This document shows positions 24,869-33,675 of a DNA stretch of 46,059 nucleotides, one piece after another. The translations under genes were made by a program, and so were the position numbers. Under the pieces are notes generated by a model. The model saw only the letters and a list, made by a program, of their open reading frames with translations, was not told where the DNA came from and ran no database searches. Within the stretch, counting starts at the first letter, position 1. Every line of letters begins with the position of its first letter. Origin of the DNA: Flammeovirgaceae bacterium (GTDB lineage Bacteria > Bacteroidota > Bacteroidia > Cytophagales > Cyclobacteriaceae); the NCBI GenBank assembly GCA_023251155.1, contig JAHEZH010000031.1:1-46059 (forward strand), given 5' to 3'.

Positions 24869-25639
24869 ATGAAGACTAAACAAGAGATTGTAGAAAACTG
24901 GTTACCCCGCTATACAAGTGTGCCGCTGAAGGAATTTGGTGAGTACATATTGCTTACCAATTTTGACAATTACGTGAAGAAATTTGCCGAGTGGCACGAT
25001 GTAGAAGTAAAGGGGCTGGATAAGCCGATGCGCAGTGCCACGGCCGGAGGAATTACCATTATCAATTTCGGAATGGGTAGCCCCAATGCCGCTACCGTGA
25101 TGGATTGCCTTACCGCTATCATGCCCAAAGCATGTCTGTTTCTGGGCAAATGCGGAGGGCTGAAAAAGAAGAACGTATTGGGTGACCTGATTCTTCCTAT
25201 TGCAGCCATACGTGGAGAGGGAACATCGAACGATTATTTTCCACCTGAAGTGCCCTCATTACCCGCCTTCGCCTTGCAGAAAGCGATCTCCACTACGATC
25301 CGCGATGCCGGACAGGATTACTGGACAGGAACGGTGTACACGACCAACCGCAGAGTGTGGGAATGGGATGAAGACTTTAAAGAATACCTGCGCAAGATCC
25401 GCGCAATGGCCGTTGACATGGAGACTGCGACCATCTTCTCCACTGCTTTTTATAATGAAATACCTACCGGTGCGCTGCTCCTTGTATCTGATAACCCAAT
25501 GGTGCCCGATGGGGTGAAGACCGATGCGAGTGATAAAGTAGTGACCACCAGCTATGTGGATTTACACCTAAAAATTGGTATCGATTCGCTCAAGCAATTG
25601 ATCAACAACGGAATTACCGTGAAGCATTTGCATTATTGA
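24869..25639 (+). CDS. amn: AMP nucleosidase
   Basis: 256 residues, matching the short Bacteroidota form that lacks the N-terminal regulatory domain of the E. coli enzyme. The nucleoside-phosphorylase-like core is clear: I-N-F-G-M-G-S-P-N-A-A-T-V near 66-78, L-G-K-C-G-G-L near 92, R-G-E-G-T-S near 114 and the ribose-binding A-V-D-M-E-T-A-T near 179-186, then L-L-V-S-D-N-P near 203, with the Asp normally used for base protonation. The enzyme splits AMP to adenine and ribose 5-phosphate and helps set the adenylate pool. The gene ends in a terminator shared with the convergent transporter. Confidence 0.93.
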   Translation: MKTKQEIVENWLPRYTSVPLKEFGEYILLTNFDNYVKKFAEWHDVEVKGLDKPMRSATAGGITIINFGMGSPNAATVMDCLTAIMPKACLFLGKCGGLKKKNVLGDLILPIAAIRGEGTSNDYFPPEVPSLPAFALQKAISTTIRDAGQDYWTGTVYTTNRRVWEWDEDFKEYLRKIRAMAVDMETATIFSTAFYNEIPTGALLLVSDNPMVPDGVKTDASDKVVTTSYVDLHLKIGIDSLKQLINNGITVKHLHY

Positions 25640-25663
25640 TTCATTTCAATAATTGTTCTATTG

Positions 25664-25714
25664 AAAAAGTTAGAGTACGGAAGAATTCAATTCTCCGCTG
25701 CATCTAACTTTTTT
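25664..25714. terminator. Terminator shared by amn and the MFS gene
   Basis: AAAAAGTTAGA (25664-25674) pairs with TCTAACTTTTT (25703-25713); a smaller CGGA/TCCG stem sits in the loop. A and T runs lie on the outer sides. The last codons and stop of the minus-strand transporter fall inside the hairpin. Confidence 0.75.
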
Positions 25715-27006
25715 GATTTGACAATGGATAACAACACAAATCCGATCACAAAGAATAAGCCTAACGCTAATACACTGTAGCGCATGCTTCCGGTCATCTG
25801 GTTGATAAAACCATACGAGAAGGTGCCCACTACAATGGACAGATTAAACGTAACATCATAGAAGCTGAAGTAGGAGGCATGATCAATGGTATTCGTTGGC
25901 AGCAGCTTGGTGTACGTGGCTCTTGACAACGCCTGTATACCCCCCATTACTAACCCAACCAGGAAAGCCAATGCATAAAACTGGAATTCATTGGTAATGA
26001 AATACGCATACAGACAAATGCCGATCCAGATACTGATCAGAATAGTCAGTGCTTTTTTATTGCCTATTCTCCTGGATAGCCGGGCAAATGACCAGGCTCC
26101 CAAGGCACCGACCAGTTGGATGAGCAGTACCGTAGCAATCAACTTGCTTTCTTCCATCTTTAATTCATCGGTACCAAAAAACTGGGCGAGGTACATGACG
26201 GATTGAACGCCCATATTAAAAAAGAAGAATGCCCACAGGTAACGTTTCAGTGAGGGCGATTCGTTAAGGCTGTTCCATACGTTGCTTAATTCCTTGTATC
26301 CATTGGTCAGAATATTCCCTTTTGCTTTTCCGTTATTCCGGTTATCCTCCAATACATTGAAAGGAATGATTGCAAAGCCCATCCACCAGATTCCCGTGAG
26401 GAGAAAGGAAACACGGGTAGCTTGCCCATCACTATCAAAACCGAAAGAAGAAAAGTTCAAAATCATCACCAAACAAATCACCATTAACACCACTCCCCCA
26501 TAGTATCCCATGGAATAGCCTCTGGCACTCACTGTATCATAACGGTCTTCGGAAACAATCTCCGGAAGAAAGGCATCATAAAAAACAAGACTACCGGAAT
26601 AACCAATGCTCGCCATAATGGAACAGAATATTCCCCACGGCAAATCATTCACCTCTTCAAAAAAGAAAAGCCCCATACAGGAAATACCACCTATCAACAC
26701 AAATATCTTCATGAAGAACTTCTTCCTTCCAGTATAGTCAGCAATACCCGAAAGCAAGGGAAGAATAAGTGCTACTACTAAAAAGGAAAACGAAAGCGCG
26801 TAGGTATAGAGAATCGAATTCTTGATGGTATAACCGAGGAAGATTACATCATCACTGCCGTTGAGTTTGGCTACTGCTTTGAAGTAGATCGGAAATATCG
26901 CAGAGGTGATCACCAGGTTATAAACCGAGTTCGCCCAGTCATACATGCACCAGGCTCTTATGGTTCGGGGGTTATTCAATGCAGCAGCAGGATTCAGCTC
27001 AGTCAT
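25687..27006 (-). CDS. MFS transporter, Atg22/UMF1-like
   Basis: 439 residues with about 11-12 membrane helices spread along the whole length. The N-terminal R-A-W-C-M-Y-D-W-A-N-S-V-Y-N-L is the signature of the Atg22-like (UMF1) MFS group, and the loop between helices 2 and 3 carries the G-I-A-D-Y-T-G-R-K-K motif. The second half has the parallel L-S-R-R-I-G-N-K-K-A-L loop. Eukaryotic Atg22 exports amino acids from vacuoles; the bacterial substrate is unknown. The ATG at 27006 has AGGAG nearby, and a TAnnTTTG box overlaps the terminator of the previous gene. The 3' end lies within a terminator shared with amn. Confidence 0.92.
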   Translation of the reverse strand: MTELNPAAALNNPRTIRAWCMYDWANSVYNLVITSAIFPIYFKAVAKLNGSDDVIFLGYTIKNSILYTYALSFSFLVVALILPLLSGIADYTGRKKFFMKIFVLIGGISCMGLFFFEEVNDLPWGIFCSIMASIGYSGSLVFYDAFLPEIVSEDRYDTVSARGYSMGYYGGVVLMVICLVMILNFSSFGFDSDGQATRVSFLLTGIWWMGFAIIPFNVLEDNRNNGKAKGNILTNGYKELSNVWNSLNESPSLKRYLWAFFFFNMGVQSVMYLAQFFGTDELKMEESKLIATVLLIQLVGALGAWSFARLSRRIGNKKALTILISIWIGICLYAYFITNEFQFYALAFLVGLVMGGIQALSRATYTKLLPTNTIDHASYFSFYDVTFNLSIVVGTFSYGFINQMTGSMRYSVLALGLFFVIGFVLLSIVKSKKLDAAEN

Positions 27007-27025
27007 GGATCAGGTTCAGTCTCCT

Positions 27026-27033
27026 CAAAAATA
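27026..27033 (-). promoter_or_regulatory. -7 element of the MFS gene, overlapping a terminator tail
   Basis: On the minus strand TATTTTTG matches TAnnTTTG and is built from the T run of the terminator at 27033-27060. Transcription would start near 27020, about 14 bases before the ATG. Confidence 0.45.
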
Positions 27034-27060
27034 AAAAAAACAGCGTCACAGAGACGCTGT
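27033..27060 (-). terminator. Terminator after the GH16 glucanase gene
   Basis: ACAGCGTC pairs perfectly with GACGCTGT (27040-27047 with 27053-27060) around a five-base loop, followed on the minus strand by a long T run. Confidence 0.88.
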
Positions 27061-27089
27061 CTATGTTTATTTTCCTTTCCAGCTGTTCT

Positions 27090-27947
27090 TTACTTATCTA
27101 TCATTTTATACACACGAACATAGTCGACAATCATTGACTGTGGCCAGATGTTACTATCCACTCCCTGCGATCCACCCCAGTCTCCGCCTACGGCCACATT
27201 CATTAACAAATGAAACCGCTTATCGAAAGGCCACTCCTCCGTACTTTTTCCACTGTTCACAAACTCAAATAATTTCTGATCATCGATGTAGCCACGCACA
27301 GCATAAGGTGTCCAGTCAACACGGTACACATGAAAAGCAGTGCTTGCATTTTCAACAAGGCTATTCTTACCTACCTGCGTACCAATCGTATGATTGAATG
27401 CCTGCGTATGAACTGTGATGTGTACCCGATTCTGATCGTAACCTACATGTTCCATGATATCAATCTCACCGGATCGGGGCCAGCTACCATAGGCATTATC
27501 GGTTGGCAACATCCATATGGCAGGCCATGTTCCTTTACCCACAGGAAGCTGTGCTTTTATTTCAAAGCGGCCGTAAAGAAAGTCGCCCTTATTTTTAGAG
27601 GTGAGTCGTGCGGAGGTGTATTCATTACTTCCTTTCTTTTCGCGAATAGCAGTAATCGTTAACTTACCCTGGGATGCACTGGCATTTTTCACATCATCGG
27701 TATAGTATTCCAATTCATGATTGCCCCACCCGCTTCCGCCTGTGTCATATCCCCACTTTGCCGGATCCGGTTTTCCGGAATAATCAAATTCATCGGCCCA
27801 TACAGGCGTTGTCTCGAAAGACCAGTTCTTGTCCGTGGGCGGCTGCATACCGGTCGTGGTATCCGGTGATCCACTTTCGGAGCTCACACAACACATAAAA
27901 GTGGCCATGAGAAGTGGGGCTGCCAGACTTAATCTTAGTATTTGCAT
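27090..27947 (-). CDS. Family 16 glycoside hydrolase (beta-glucanase), probable lipoprotein
   Basis: 285 residues from the ATG at 27947; a longer frame to 28013 adds 22 residues in front of an already complete signal sequence. The start gives M-Q-I-L-R-L-S-L, a hydrophobic core and Cys residues at 19-20, fitting a lipoprotein signal. The GH16 beta-jelly-roll domain follows: V-W-A-D-E-F-D-Y near 49, W-P-A-I-W-M-L-P near 141, and the catalytic motif G-E-I-D-I-M-E-H with E161, D163 and E166. Such enzymes cut beta-1,3 or mixed beta-1,3/1,4 glucans such as laminarin and lichenan outside the cell. No SusC/SusD pair or other carbohydrate enzyme is next to it, so it is not part of a polysaccharide locus in this window. 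Confidence 0.92.
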   Translation of the reverse strand: MQILRLSLAAPLLMATFMCCVSSESGSPDTTTGMQPPTDKNWSFETTPVWADEFDYSGKPDPAKWGYDTGGSGWGNHELEYYTDDVKNASASQGKLTITAIREKKGSNEYTSARLTSKNKGDFLYGRFEIKAQLPVGKGTWPAIWMLPTDNAYGSWPRSGEIDIMEHVGYDQNRVHITVHTQAFNHTIGTQVGKNSLVENASTAFHVYRVDWTPYAVRGYIDDQKLFEFVNSGKSTEEWPFDKRFHLLMNVAVGGDWGGSQGVDSNIWPQSMIVDYVRVYKMIDK

Positions 27948-28053
27948 AATGAACGCTTTTCCATCGAATGAATGAGTTATAATAATAACCAACCCATCCA
28001 TGATAAGCAACACACATCAACAAATTGGAAAGCAGTATACTCCTGAAAGCGGA

Positions 28054-29178
28054 TTAACCAATCTCTATTACCACATCATCCGTGAGCGGATGCCCTACGC
28101 AGGTAAGCACATACCCTTCGTTCTTCTCTGATTGCGATAAGCCTTCTTCTTCATCCAGTTTTACCTTACCTGAAATTGCTTTACCCCGGCAAGCCGTACA
28201 TAAACCACTTTGGCAGGAATAAGGAAGATCGATGCCTGCATCCAATGCCGTTTCTAAGATGGTGCGATGCGGCTCTACCTTTACTTTGAACTCTTGTCCA
28301 TCGTAGCGAATGGTTACTTCATGGGCGGTGTTACCGGATGCTGTTGCTCCCGCTTCTTCTTTTTTGTCTTTATCAAGAATACCCTGAACAAAACTTTCTT
28401 TAAAGATTTTCTCCCTGGGAATTTTATGCTCCGCCAGAATCTGCTCCACGTTCTTCATCATCCCTTCCGGGCCACACATCAGGTAAGCCGTCTTATCGAT
28501 ACCCCAATCCGGAATACGTTCAAACAATTTCTGAAGCATGTCATGATTTAACAAACCGGAGTAACCCTGCCAGTTCATTGGTGCTTCATCCAATATATGA
28601 ATCAGGTGGAGGCGACCTTCATGTTTTGTTTCAAGGCGTGTGAGCTCCTCTTTAAAAATGATGCTGTCGATATTCCGATTGCAATAGATCAGCGTAAGAA
28701 TACTTTCCGGCTCCTGTGTGAGTAAACTTTTAATGATCGACATCATGGGTGTGATCCCCGATCCACCGGCAAACAAAATCAAATGACGTTTGCCTTCTTT
28801 CTTGAACTCTGTGGTGAACTGCCCCATCGGCTCCATGATTCTTACCTGATCTCCTGCCTTGAGATGATCAGGAAGCCAGTTGGACATCAACCCCTTATCA
28901 ACACGTTTTACGGTGACCACCAGTTCACTATCCGTGAACGGAGAAGAACACAACGAATACGCCCGGCGTACTTCCTTGCCATTCACCGGCACAATCAGAG
29001 TGAGAAACTGACCCGACTTATAATTCAATTTTCCTTCCGCAGGATGTTCAAAAGCAATGGAGATGGCATCCTTCGTTTCCTGAATGATGTTCTTCACTTT
29101 CAGTTCATAGTAACGAGGTCCGCTGTGCACTTCCTCTTTCTTTTCACTCTTATCACTTTTCTTAAACAGACCAAACAT
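28054..29178 (-). CDS. PaaE-like ferredoxin-NAD(P)H oxidoreductase
   Basis: 374 residues. A FAD-binding domain has R-R-A-Y-S-L-C-S-S-P near 71-79, followed by the NAD-binding domain with F-A-G-G-S-G-I-T-P-M-M-S near 136-147 and M-C-G-P-E-G-M near 235, and a C-terminal plant-type 2Fe-2S ferredoxin with Cys at 322, 327, 330 and 360. This is the arrangement of the reductase subunit of phenylacetyl-CoA epoxidase and related oxygenases. The paaABC genes are not adjacent, so it may serve another oxygenase or desaturase. The short charged N-terminal leader (K-K-S-D-K-S-E-K-K) is typical of Bacteroidota members. Confidence 0.9.
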   Translation of the reverse strand: MFGLFKKSDKSEKKEEVHSGPRYYELKVKNIIQETKDAISIAFEHPAEGKLNYKSGQFLTLIVPVNGKEVRRAYSLCSSPFTDSELVVTVKRVDKGLMSNWLPDHLKAGDQVRIMEPMGQFTTEFKKEGKRHLILFAGGSGITPMMSIIKSLLTQEPESILTLIYCNRNIDSIIFKEELTRLETKHEGRLHLIHILDEAPMNWQGYSGLLNHDMLQKLFERIPDWGIDKTAYLMCGPEGMMKNVEQILAEHKIPREKIFKESFVQGILDKDKKEEAGATASGNTAHEVTIRYDGQEFKVKVEPHRTILETALDAGIDLPYSCQSGLCTACRGKAISGKVKLDEEEGLSQSEKNEGYVLTCVGHPLTDDVVIEIG

Positions 29179-29317
29179 ATTTTTTCAGAATAATTGCTTA
29201 AAGGTACGCTCTAAATGGCAAATAACGATGCTCCTGTCAAAAATCAGAAGGGGTAAATCTCCACCGGAATTGCGTTAAAAGACTTATTTTAGCGCCTTCA
29301 TTTTAAAACAAATCACC

Positions 29318-30658
29318 GTGCCACTCACTCCGCTTACTGCTGTTTCCCCTGTTGACGGGCGATATGCCAGAACAACGCAATCACTGTCTCCTTACTTTTC
29401 GGAATACGGACTTATCCGTTACAGGGTATTGGTGGAAATCGAGTACTTCATCGCACTGGGCAAAGTCTTGCCTGAGCTGGCCGAGCTGGAAGATGAAATA
29501 AAACCGGAGTTGCGCAAAATCTATGAACAATTCAGCGAACAGGATGCCCTGGCCATTAAAGAAATAGAGAAAACAACTAATCATGATGTAAAAGCGGTGG
29601 AGTACTTCATCAAAAAGAAATTTGAAGGACTCGGCCTGGAAAATGTTAAAGAGTTCATTCACTTCGGCCTCACCTCTCAGGACATCAACAATACGGCGAT
29701 ACCTCTTTCTCTGAAAGAATTTATGGAGAAAGACTTTCTTATCGTTATTCATAAGATAATAAAACAACTCACCACGCTATCTGTTCAGTGGAAAGACATT
29801 TCGATGCTTGCCCGCACGCATGGACAACCGGCATCGCCTACCCGGTTGGGTAAGGAAATATATGTTTTTGTAGAGCGACTGAATAAACAGATCGATCTGT
29901 TAAAAACAATTCCGTACTCCGCCAAGTTTGGTGGCGCTACGGGTAACTTTAACGCGCATCACATTGCATACCCGGAAATAAACTGGGTGAATTTTGCAAC
30001 GACGTTTGTCGCTGTCGAGTTGGGATTAACACGAAGTAATCCGACCACCCAAATTGAGCATTACGATAACCTGGCGGCAATTTTTGACAATCTGAAACGA
30101 ATCAATACCATACTCATTGACTTTAGTCGTGATGTGTGGCAATATGTGGCGATGAATTATTTCAAGCAGAAGATCAAAGAAGGTGAAATTGGATCATCGG
30201 CCATGCCGCATAAGGTAAACCCAATCGATTTTGAAAATGCGGAAGGAAATCTGGGGATTGCCAACGCATTGTTTGAACATCTCTCCGCCAAGCTCCCTAT
30301 CTCCCGCCTGCAACGCGATCTTACCGACTCTACGGTATTGCGAAATGTGGGGGTGCCGCTGGCGCACACCATGATTGCACTTGCTTCCCTCGAAAAGGGA
30401 ATCAGTAAACTGGAACTGAACCAACAAGCCATCAACGATGACCTGGATGACAACTGGGCCGTGATTGCCGAAGCCATACAAACGGTCTTACGAAAAGAAG
30501 GCTATCCCAATCCATACGAAGCCCTGAAAGAACTCACGCGTAAAAACGAAAAGATCACGCAACAGAGTTTCATCTCATTTATTGATGAACTGGATATAAC
30601 AGAGGAATTGAAAGCTCGCCTGAAACAGATCACTCCATTTACGTACACCGGACTTTGA
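29318..30658 (+). CDS. purB: Adenylosuccinate lyase
   Basis: 446 residues. The start is GTG at 29318; no ATG fits, and the family N-terminus L-T-A-V-S-P-V-D-G-R-Y follows at once. Superfamily signatures are present: T-S-Q-D-I-N-N-T-A near 126-134, A-R-T-H-G-Q-P-A-S-P-T near 164-174 with the catalytic His, and the flexible loop G-S-S-A-M-P-H-K-V-N-P near 293-303 with the catalytic Ser. The enzyme acts twice in purine synthesis, splitting SAICAR and adenylosuccinate and releasing fumarate. The length fits the E. coli-like class. A strong hairpin terminator follows. Confidence 0.97.
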   Translation: MPLTPLTAVSPVDGRYARTTQSLSPYFSEYGLIRYRVLVEIEYFIALGKVLPELAELEDEIKPELRKIYEQFSEQDALAIKEIEKTTNHDVKAVEYFIKKKFEGLGLENVKEFIHFGLTSQDINNTAIPLSLKEFMEKDFLIVIHKIIKQLTTLSVQWKDISMLARTHGQPASPTRLGKEIYVFVERLNKQIDLLKTIPYSAKFGGATGNFNAHHIAYPEINWVNFATTFVAVELGLTRSNPTTQIEHYDNLAAIFDNLKRINTILIDFSRDVWQYVAMNYFKQKIKEGEIGSSAMPHKVNPIDFENAEGNLGIANALFEHLSAKLPISRLQRDLTDSTVLRNVGVPLAHTMIALASLEKGISKLELNQQAINDDLDDNWAVIAEAIQTVLRKEGYPNPYEALKELTRKNEKITQQSFISFIDELDITEELKARLKQITPFTYTGL

Positions 30659-30726
30659 TGTTGATGGAGTTCTTCGCCGCATGCACGAAGTGAAAGCTGC
30701 CGTCAATTCCATTACGCTTTTTTACG

Positions 30727-30780
30727 AAAAACGTTGAATGGAAAGATCACTGGCGATACTCCTATTCAACGTTTTTTTTT
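30727..30780. terminator. Terminator between purB and the TolC-like gene
   Basis: AAAAACGTTGAAT (30727-30739) pairs perfectly with ATTCAACGTTTTT (30764-30776) around a 24-base loop. Nine T residues follow on plus and an A run precedes it, so it may work in both directions. Confidence 0.82.
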
Positions 30781-30853
30781 CGCGGACTACCCATTGCATC
30801 AGGTTGATAAATTACACCTCCGCGGTCTCCGATGATTCCAATCAACGAGCGTT

Positions 30854-32311
30854 TTACTCACTATGATAGAGCAACTTCTTGGCAGAGAAATCATATAAAG
30901 TAAGCCTGCGCAAATCATAGTATGCCATCCAGAATGATTTCAATGCCTGGATATAACTTCGTTTGGCATCGTCCTTTTCTGTCAACGCGATATTCAGGTT
31001 GGTAATATCAATCTTACCAATCAGGTAACGGTTCTGTGCTACCCGATAGCGTTCCATGGCCACCTCGTCTGACTTCCGTGTGATCTCGATCTGCAGACGC
31101 AACATTTCAAACTGGCGTACCTGGGTGAGTATCTCTTGCTCAAAGTTTACTTCATCCTGAGCAATCACATAATCATTTAATGTCTTATTGGCATAAGCGG
31201 TACGCATCATGGCCTTTCTGCGCCCCCAGTCTACCAGGGGTACATTGAACGTGATATTGGCTACCTGTTGTCGTGAAGGATTACTGTATAAATCGCCCAG
31301 TGCGTTGCCTACATTATTCAAACCATAAGCAGCGGTAATCCCTACGTCATAACGCTGCCCTCTGGCTTGGGCCACCGCCTGCTCCGCTTCAATCTTTCTT
31401 CGCTCGAAAGCAATGAATGCCGAACGCGTCTGTCGTGCATACATGATGGCCTCCTCTTCCGTCACCTCAAACTGAGGAATGGTATCCGGCAATAGTAACT
31501 CAAACCGCTCTCCATTACGCAACCCGATAAACGTCCTCATCTGCAAACTGGCTGTCTGTAAATCCAGATTAGCTTGTGCCACATCTTTACGTGAACGCAA
31601 GAGCTGAAGTTCAACCTGTAGCAGCTTATCCTCTGAGGTCGTACCGATGTTATAACGCCCCTTTTCTATTTTATAAATGGTGTCGTTATTGGCCAGGTTA
31701 AACTTAGCAATCTGAGAATTCACCTGCGCCTGTAACACACTAAAAAACGCATCCACTGATGAATTTGCAATCTGCTCCATGGATTCTGCGTAGTCTCTCT
31801 TTGACTCTTCATAACGTATAGGCTCTATCTTTCTATCCCATTTGAGCTGATTGAAAGAAAAGATCGGCTGATACAATTGCACGTTCATCACCGTACCATT
31901 CCATTGCGTGGTCTTATCGGTAATGTTATTAAAATAATTATACGTTGAGTTGACTGACAATGTACCACCTGTTAATGATATGGGCTGTTGCAACGCAATA
32001 TTCACTCCCGGATTAAACTGGTTAAGCTGAAGGTACTGAATTGACCCATCCGGTTGACGCACAGGTGTAAAACTATTGTTGTATAATGAACCTGCATTGT
32101 TACTGATCAACCTAATCTGCGGATTGTAATTAGTACGGTAATATTGATATTGCCAATACCGGTTCTCACGTCTCGTCTCGGTCTGCTTAAAGATAGGCGA
32201 TTGTGACTGGGCCCGATAGATAACATCGGCCATGGAAAAAACATTCTGAGCATGTAGCCCAAAGGTAATGCCGCTCCAACAAAAGAGAACAGCTACTATT
32301 TTTTTATTCAT
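30854..32311 (-). CDS. TolC-family outer-membrane efflux channel
   Basis: 485 residues with a signal peptide (cut after L-H-A-Q near residue 22). Two outer-membrane-efflux repeats are visible as long amphipathic helices with strand regions, for example V-N-S-Q-I-A-K-F-N-L-A-N-N-D near 196 and Q-A-R-G-Q-R-Y-D-V-G-I-T-A-A near 318. The protein forms the trimeric outer-membrane exit duct. It is the last gene of an operon with a MacB-like permease and an HlyD-type adaptor and overlaps the permease gene by eight bases, so the three surely act together. Confidence 0.92.
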   Translation of the reverse strand: MNKKIVAVLFCWSGITFGLHAQNVFSMADVIYRAQSQSPIFKQTETRRENRYWQYQYYRTNYNPQIRLISNNAGSLYNNSFTPVRQPDGSIQYLQLNQFNPGVNIALQQPISLTGGTLSVNSTYNYFNNITDKTTQWNGTVMNVQLYQPIFSFNQLKWDRKIEPIRYEESKRDYAESMEQIANSSVDAFFSVLQAQVNSQIAKFNLANNDTIYKIEKGRYNIGTTSEDKLLQVELQLLRSRKDVAQANLDLQTASLQMRTFIGLRNGERFELLLPDTIPQFEVTEEEAIMYARQTRSAFIAFERRKIEAEQAVAQARGQRYDVGITAAYGLNNVGNALGDLYSNPSRQQVANITFNVPLVDWGRRKAMMRTAYANKTLNDYVIAQDEVNFEQEILTQVRQFEMLRLQIEITRKSDEVAMERYRVAQNRYLIGKIDITNLNIALTEKDDAKRSYIQALKSFWMAYYDLRRLTLYDFSAKKLLYHSE

Positions 32312-33662
32312 ATCGTAGGGAAAGTATGGGGTCTTGTTTGGCTGCCTTGCGGGCAGGTGCTATTCCAAAAATTAATCCGATCGAGGCTGCTACACCAAAA
32401 GAAATCAGTATCGAAACAAACGTAATCACCGTGGGGATTCCAATGAATTTAGAAACCAGGAATGCCAGTGATATGCCTAGCAAAACACCGATCAATCCGC
32501 CCGAAACACTGATCATCATCGCCTCGAATAAAAACTGCTGTATGATGTCGCTTTGCTTGGCACCAATGGATAATCGCAACCCAATTTCCTTGATGCGCTC
32601 CAACACAGAAGCCAGCATGATATTCATGATGCCGATACCTCCTACCAGCAATGAGATCAACGCGATGGCAAAGAGCACATAGTTAAAAATATCATTGGTG
32701 CGCTGCTGCTGTTTCAGAAGCAGTTCTGGTATTTCGATTTCATAATCAATCATATCATAATGCTTGCGCTGGAGAATGCGGGATATTATTTCAGAGGCCG
32801 GTTGAAGATTGCGCGTCTCCTCCACCTGTATCACCAACCGGTCCAGCTGATGATAATTTTTTCTTTCCTGCTCTGCTTCAGCAGATCCTCCATTATCACT
32901 GATCATGCCACGGCTACGCATACCTGCCAGGCGAATGCTTTCGGTGGTAATCAAATCGCGATTGCGATAACGTACCAATACCGTTTGCAGCGGAGCATAC
33001 ACGTCCATATTGAAATCACGAATACCCAGTTTGCTGATGCTCGCTTTCGACACCAGGCGCTCACCCAATACTCCCACAATGGTGAGCCAGTGATTTCCTA
33101 CTTTGATACTTTTACCAATGGCATCTTCTACGGGAAAGAAACGCGACTTCACCCCCTGACCAATCACACACACCGGCGAACCAAGCTTCAGGTGCTCTGC
33201 CGTAAAGCCCTGTCCATGACTGATCTCAAAATTGTAGATCTCAAAGTAAGAAGGTTCAATCCCCACCAGTTTAGCCGATCTGCGAAAGCCATTACGAATG
33301 ACGTACGTGTCTAATGAAATTTCAGGACTGATGCGTGTCAGACCAGGCACAATTGACTGAATGCTCTTTACATCCCGAACCGTAAGACCTGGCGAAAATT
33401 TCTTCTTGTCTTTCTTACCATTGCTATCGTCCAGTTTCTCTTCGGTTTGTTCGATGATGGGCTTGATCACAATGTTATTCACCCCTACCAGTTTGATCTG
33501 GTCCAGAATTTCCTGTTGGGCTCCGTTACCGATGGCCATCATGGCAATAACTGCAGCTACACCGAAAATGATGCCCAGCGCAGTAAGTAACGAGCGTATT
33601 TTATTGGCGACCACTGCATTGATTGCAATGAACAGATTCGCCAGCAAGCGTTGCGAAATCAT
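32304..33662 (-). CDS. MacB-like ABC transporter permease (no ATPase domain)
   Basis: 452 residues. It begins with the FtsX/MacB N-terminal helix region A-N-K-I-R-S-L-L-T-A-L-G-I-I-F-G-V-A-A-V, followed by a large periplasmic MacB-PCD domain (about 45-310) and three C-terminal helices with R-I-K-E-I-G-L-R-L-S-I-G-A-K near 365. The N-terminal ATPase of true MacB is missing and no ATP-binding gene is next to it, so the ATPase must be encoded elsewhere. The operon partners are an adaptor 13 bp upstream and a TolC-like channel overlapping downstream. The likely role is export of peptides, siderophores or drugs across the envelope. Confidence 0.92.
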   Translation of the reverse strand: MISQRLLANLFIAINAVVANKIRSLLTALGIIFGVAAVIAMMAIGNGAQQEILDQIKLVGVNNIVIKPIIEQTEEKLDDSNGKKDKKKFSPGLTVRDVKSIQSIVPGLTRISPEISLDTYVIRNGFRRSAKLVGIEPSYFEIYNFEISHGQGFTAEHLKLGSPVCVIGQGVKSRFFPVEDAIGKSIKVGNHWLTIVGVLGERLVSKASISKLGIRDFNMDVYAPLQTVLVRYRNRDLITTESIRLAGMRSRGMISDNGGSAEAEQERKNYHQLDRLVIQVEETRNLQPASEIISRILQRKHYDMIDYEIEIPELLLKQQQRTNDIFNYVLFAIALISLLVGGIGIMNIMLASVLERIKEIGLRLSIGAKQSDIIQQFLFEAMMISVSGGLIGVLLGISLAFLVSKFIGIPTVITFVSILISFGVAASIGLIFGIAPARKAAKQDPILSLRYE

Positions 33663-33675
33663 AACTACTACCGCT

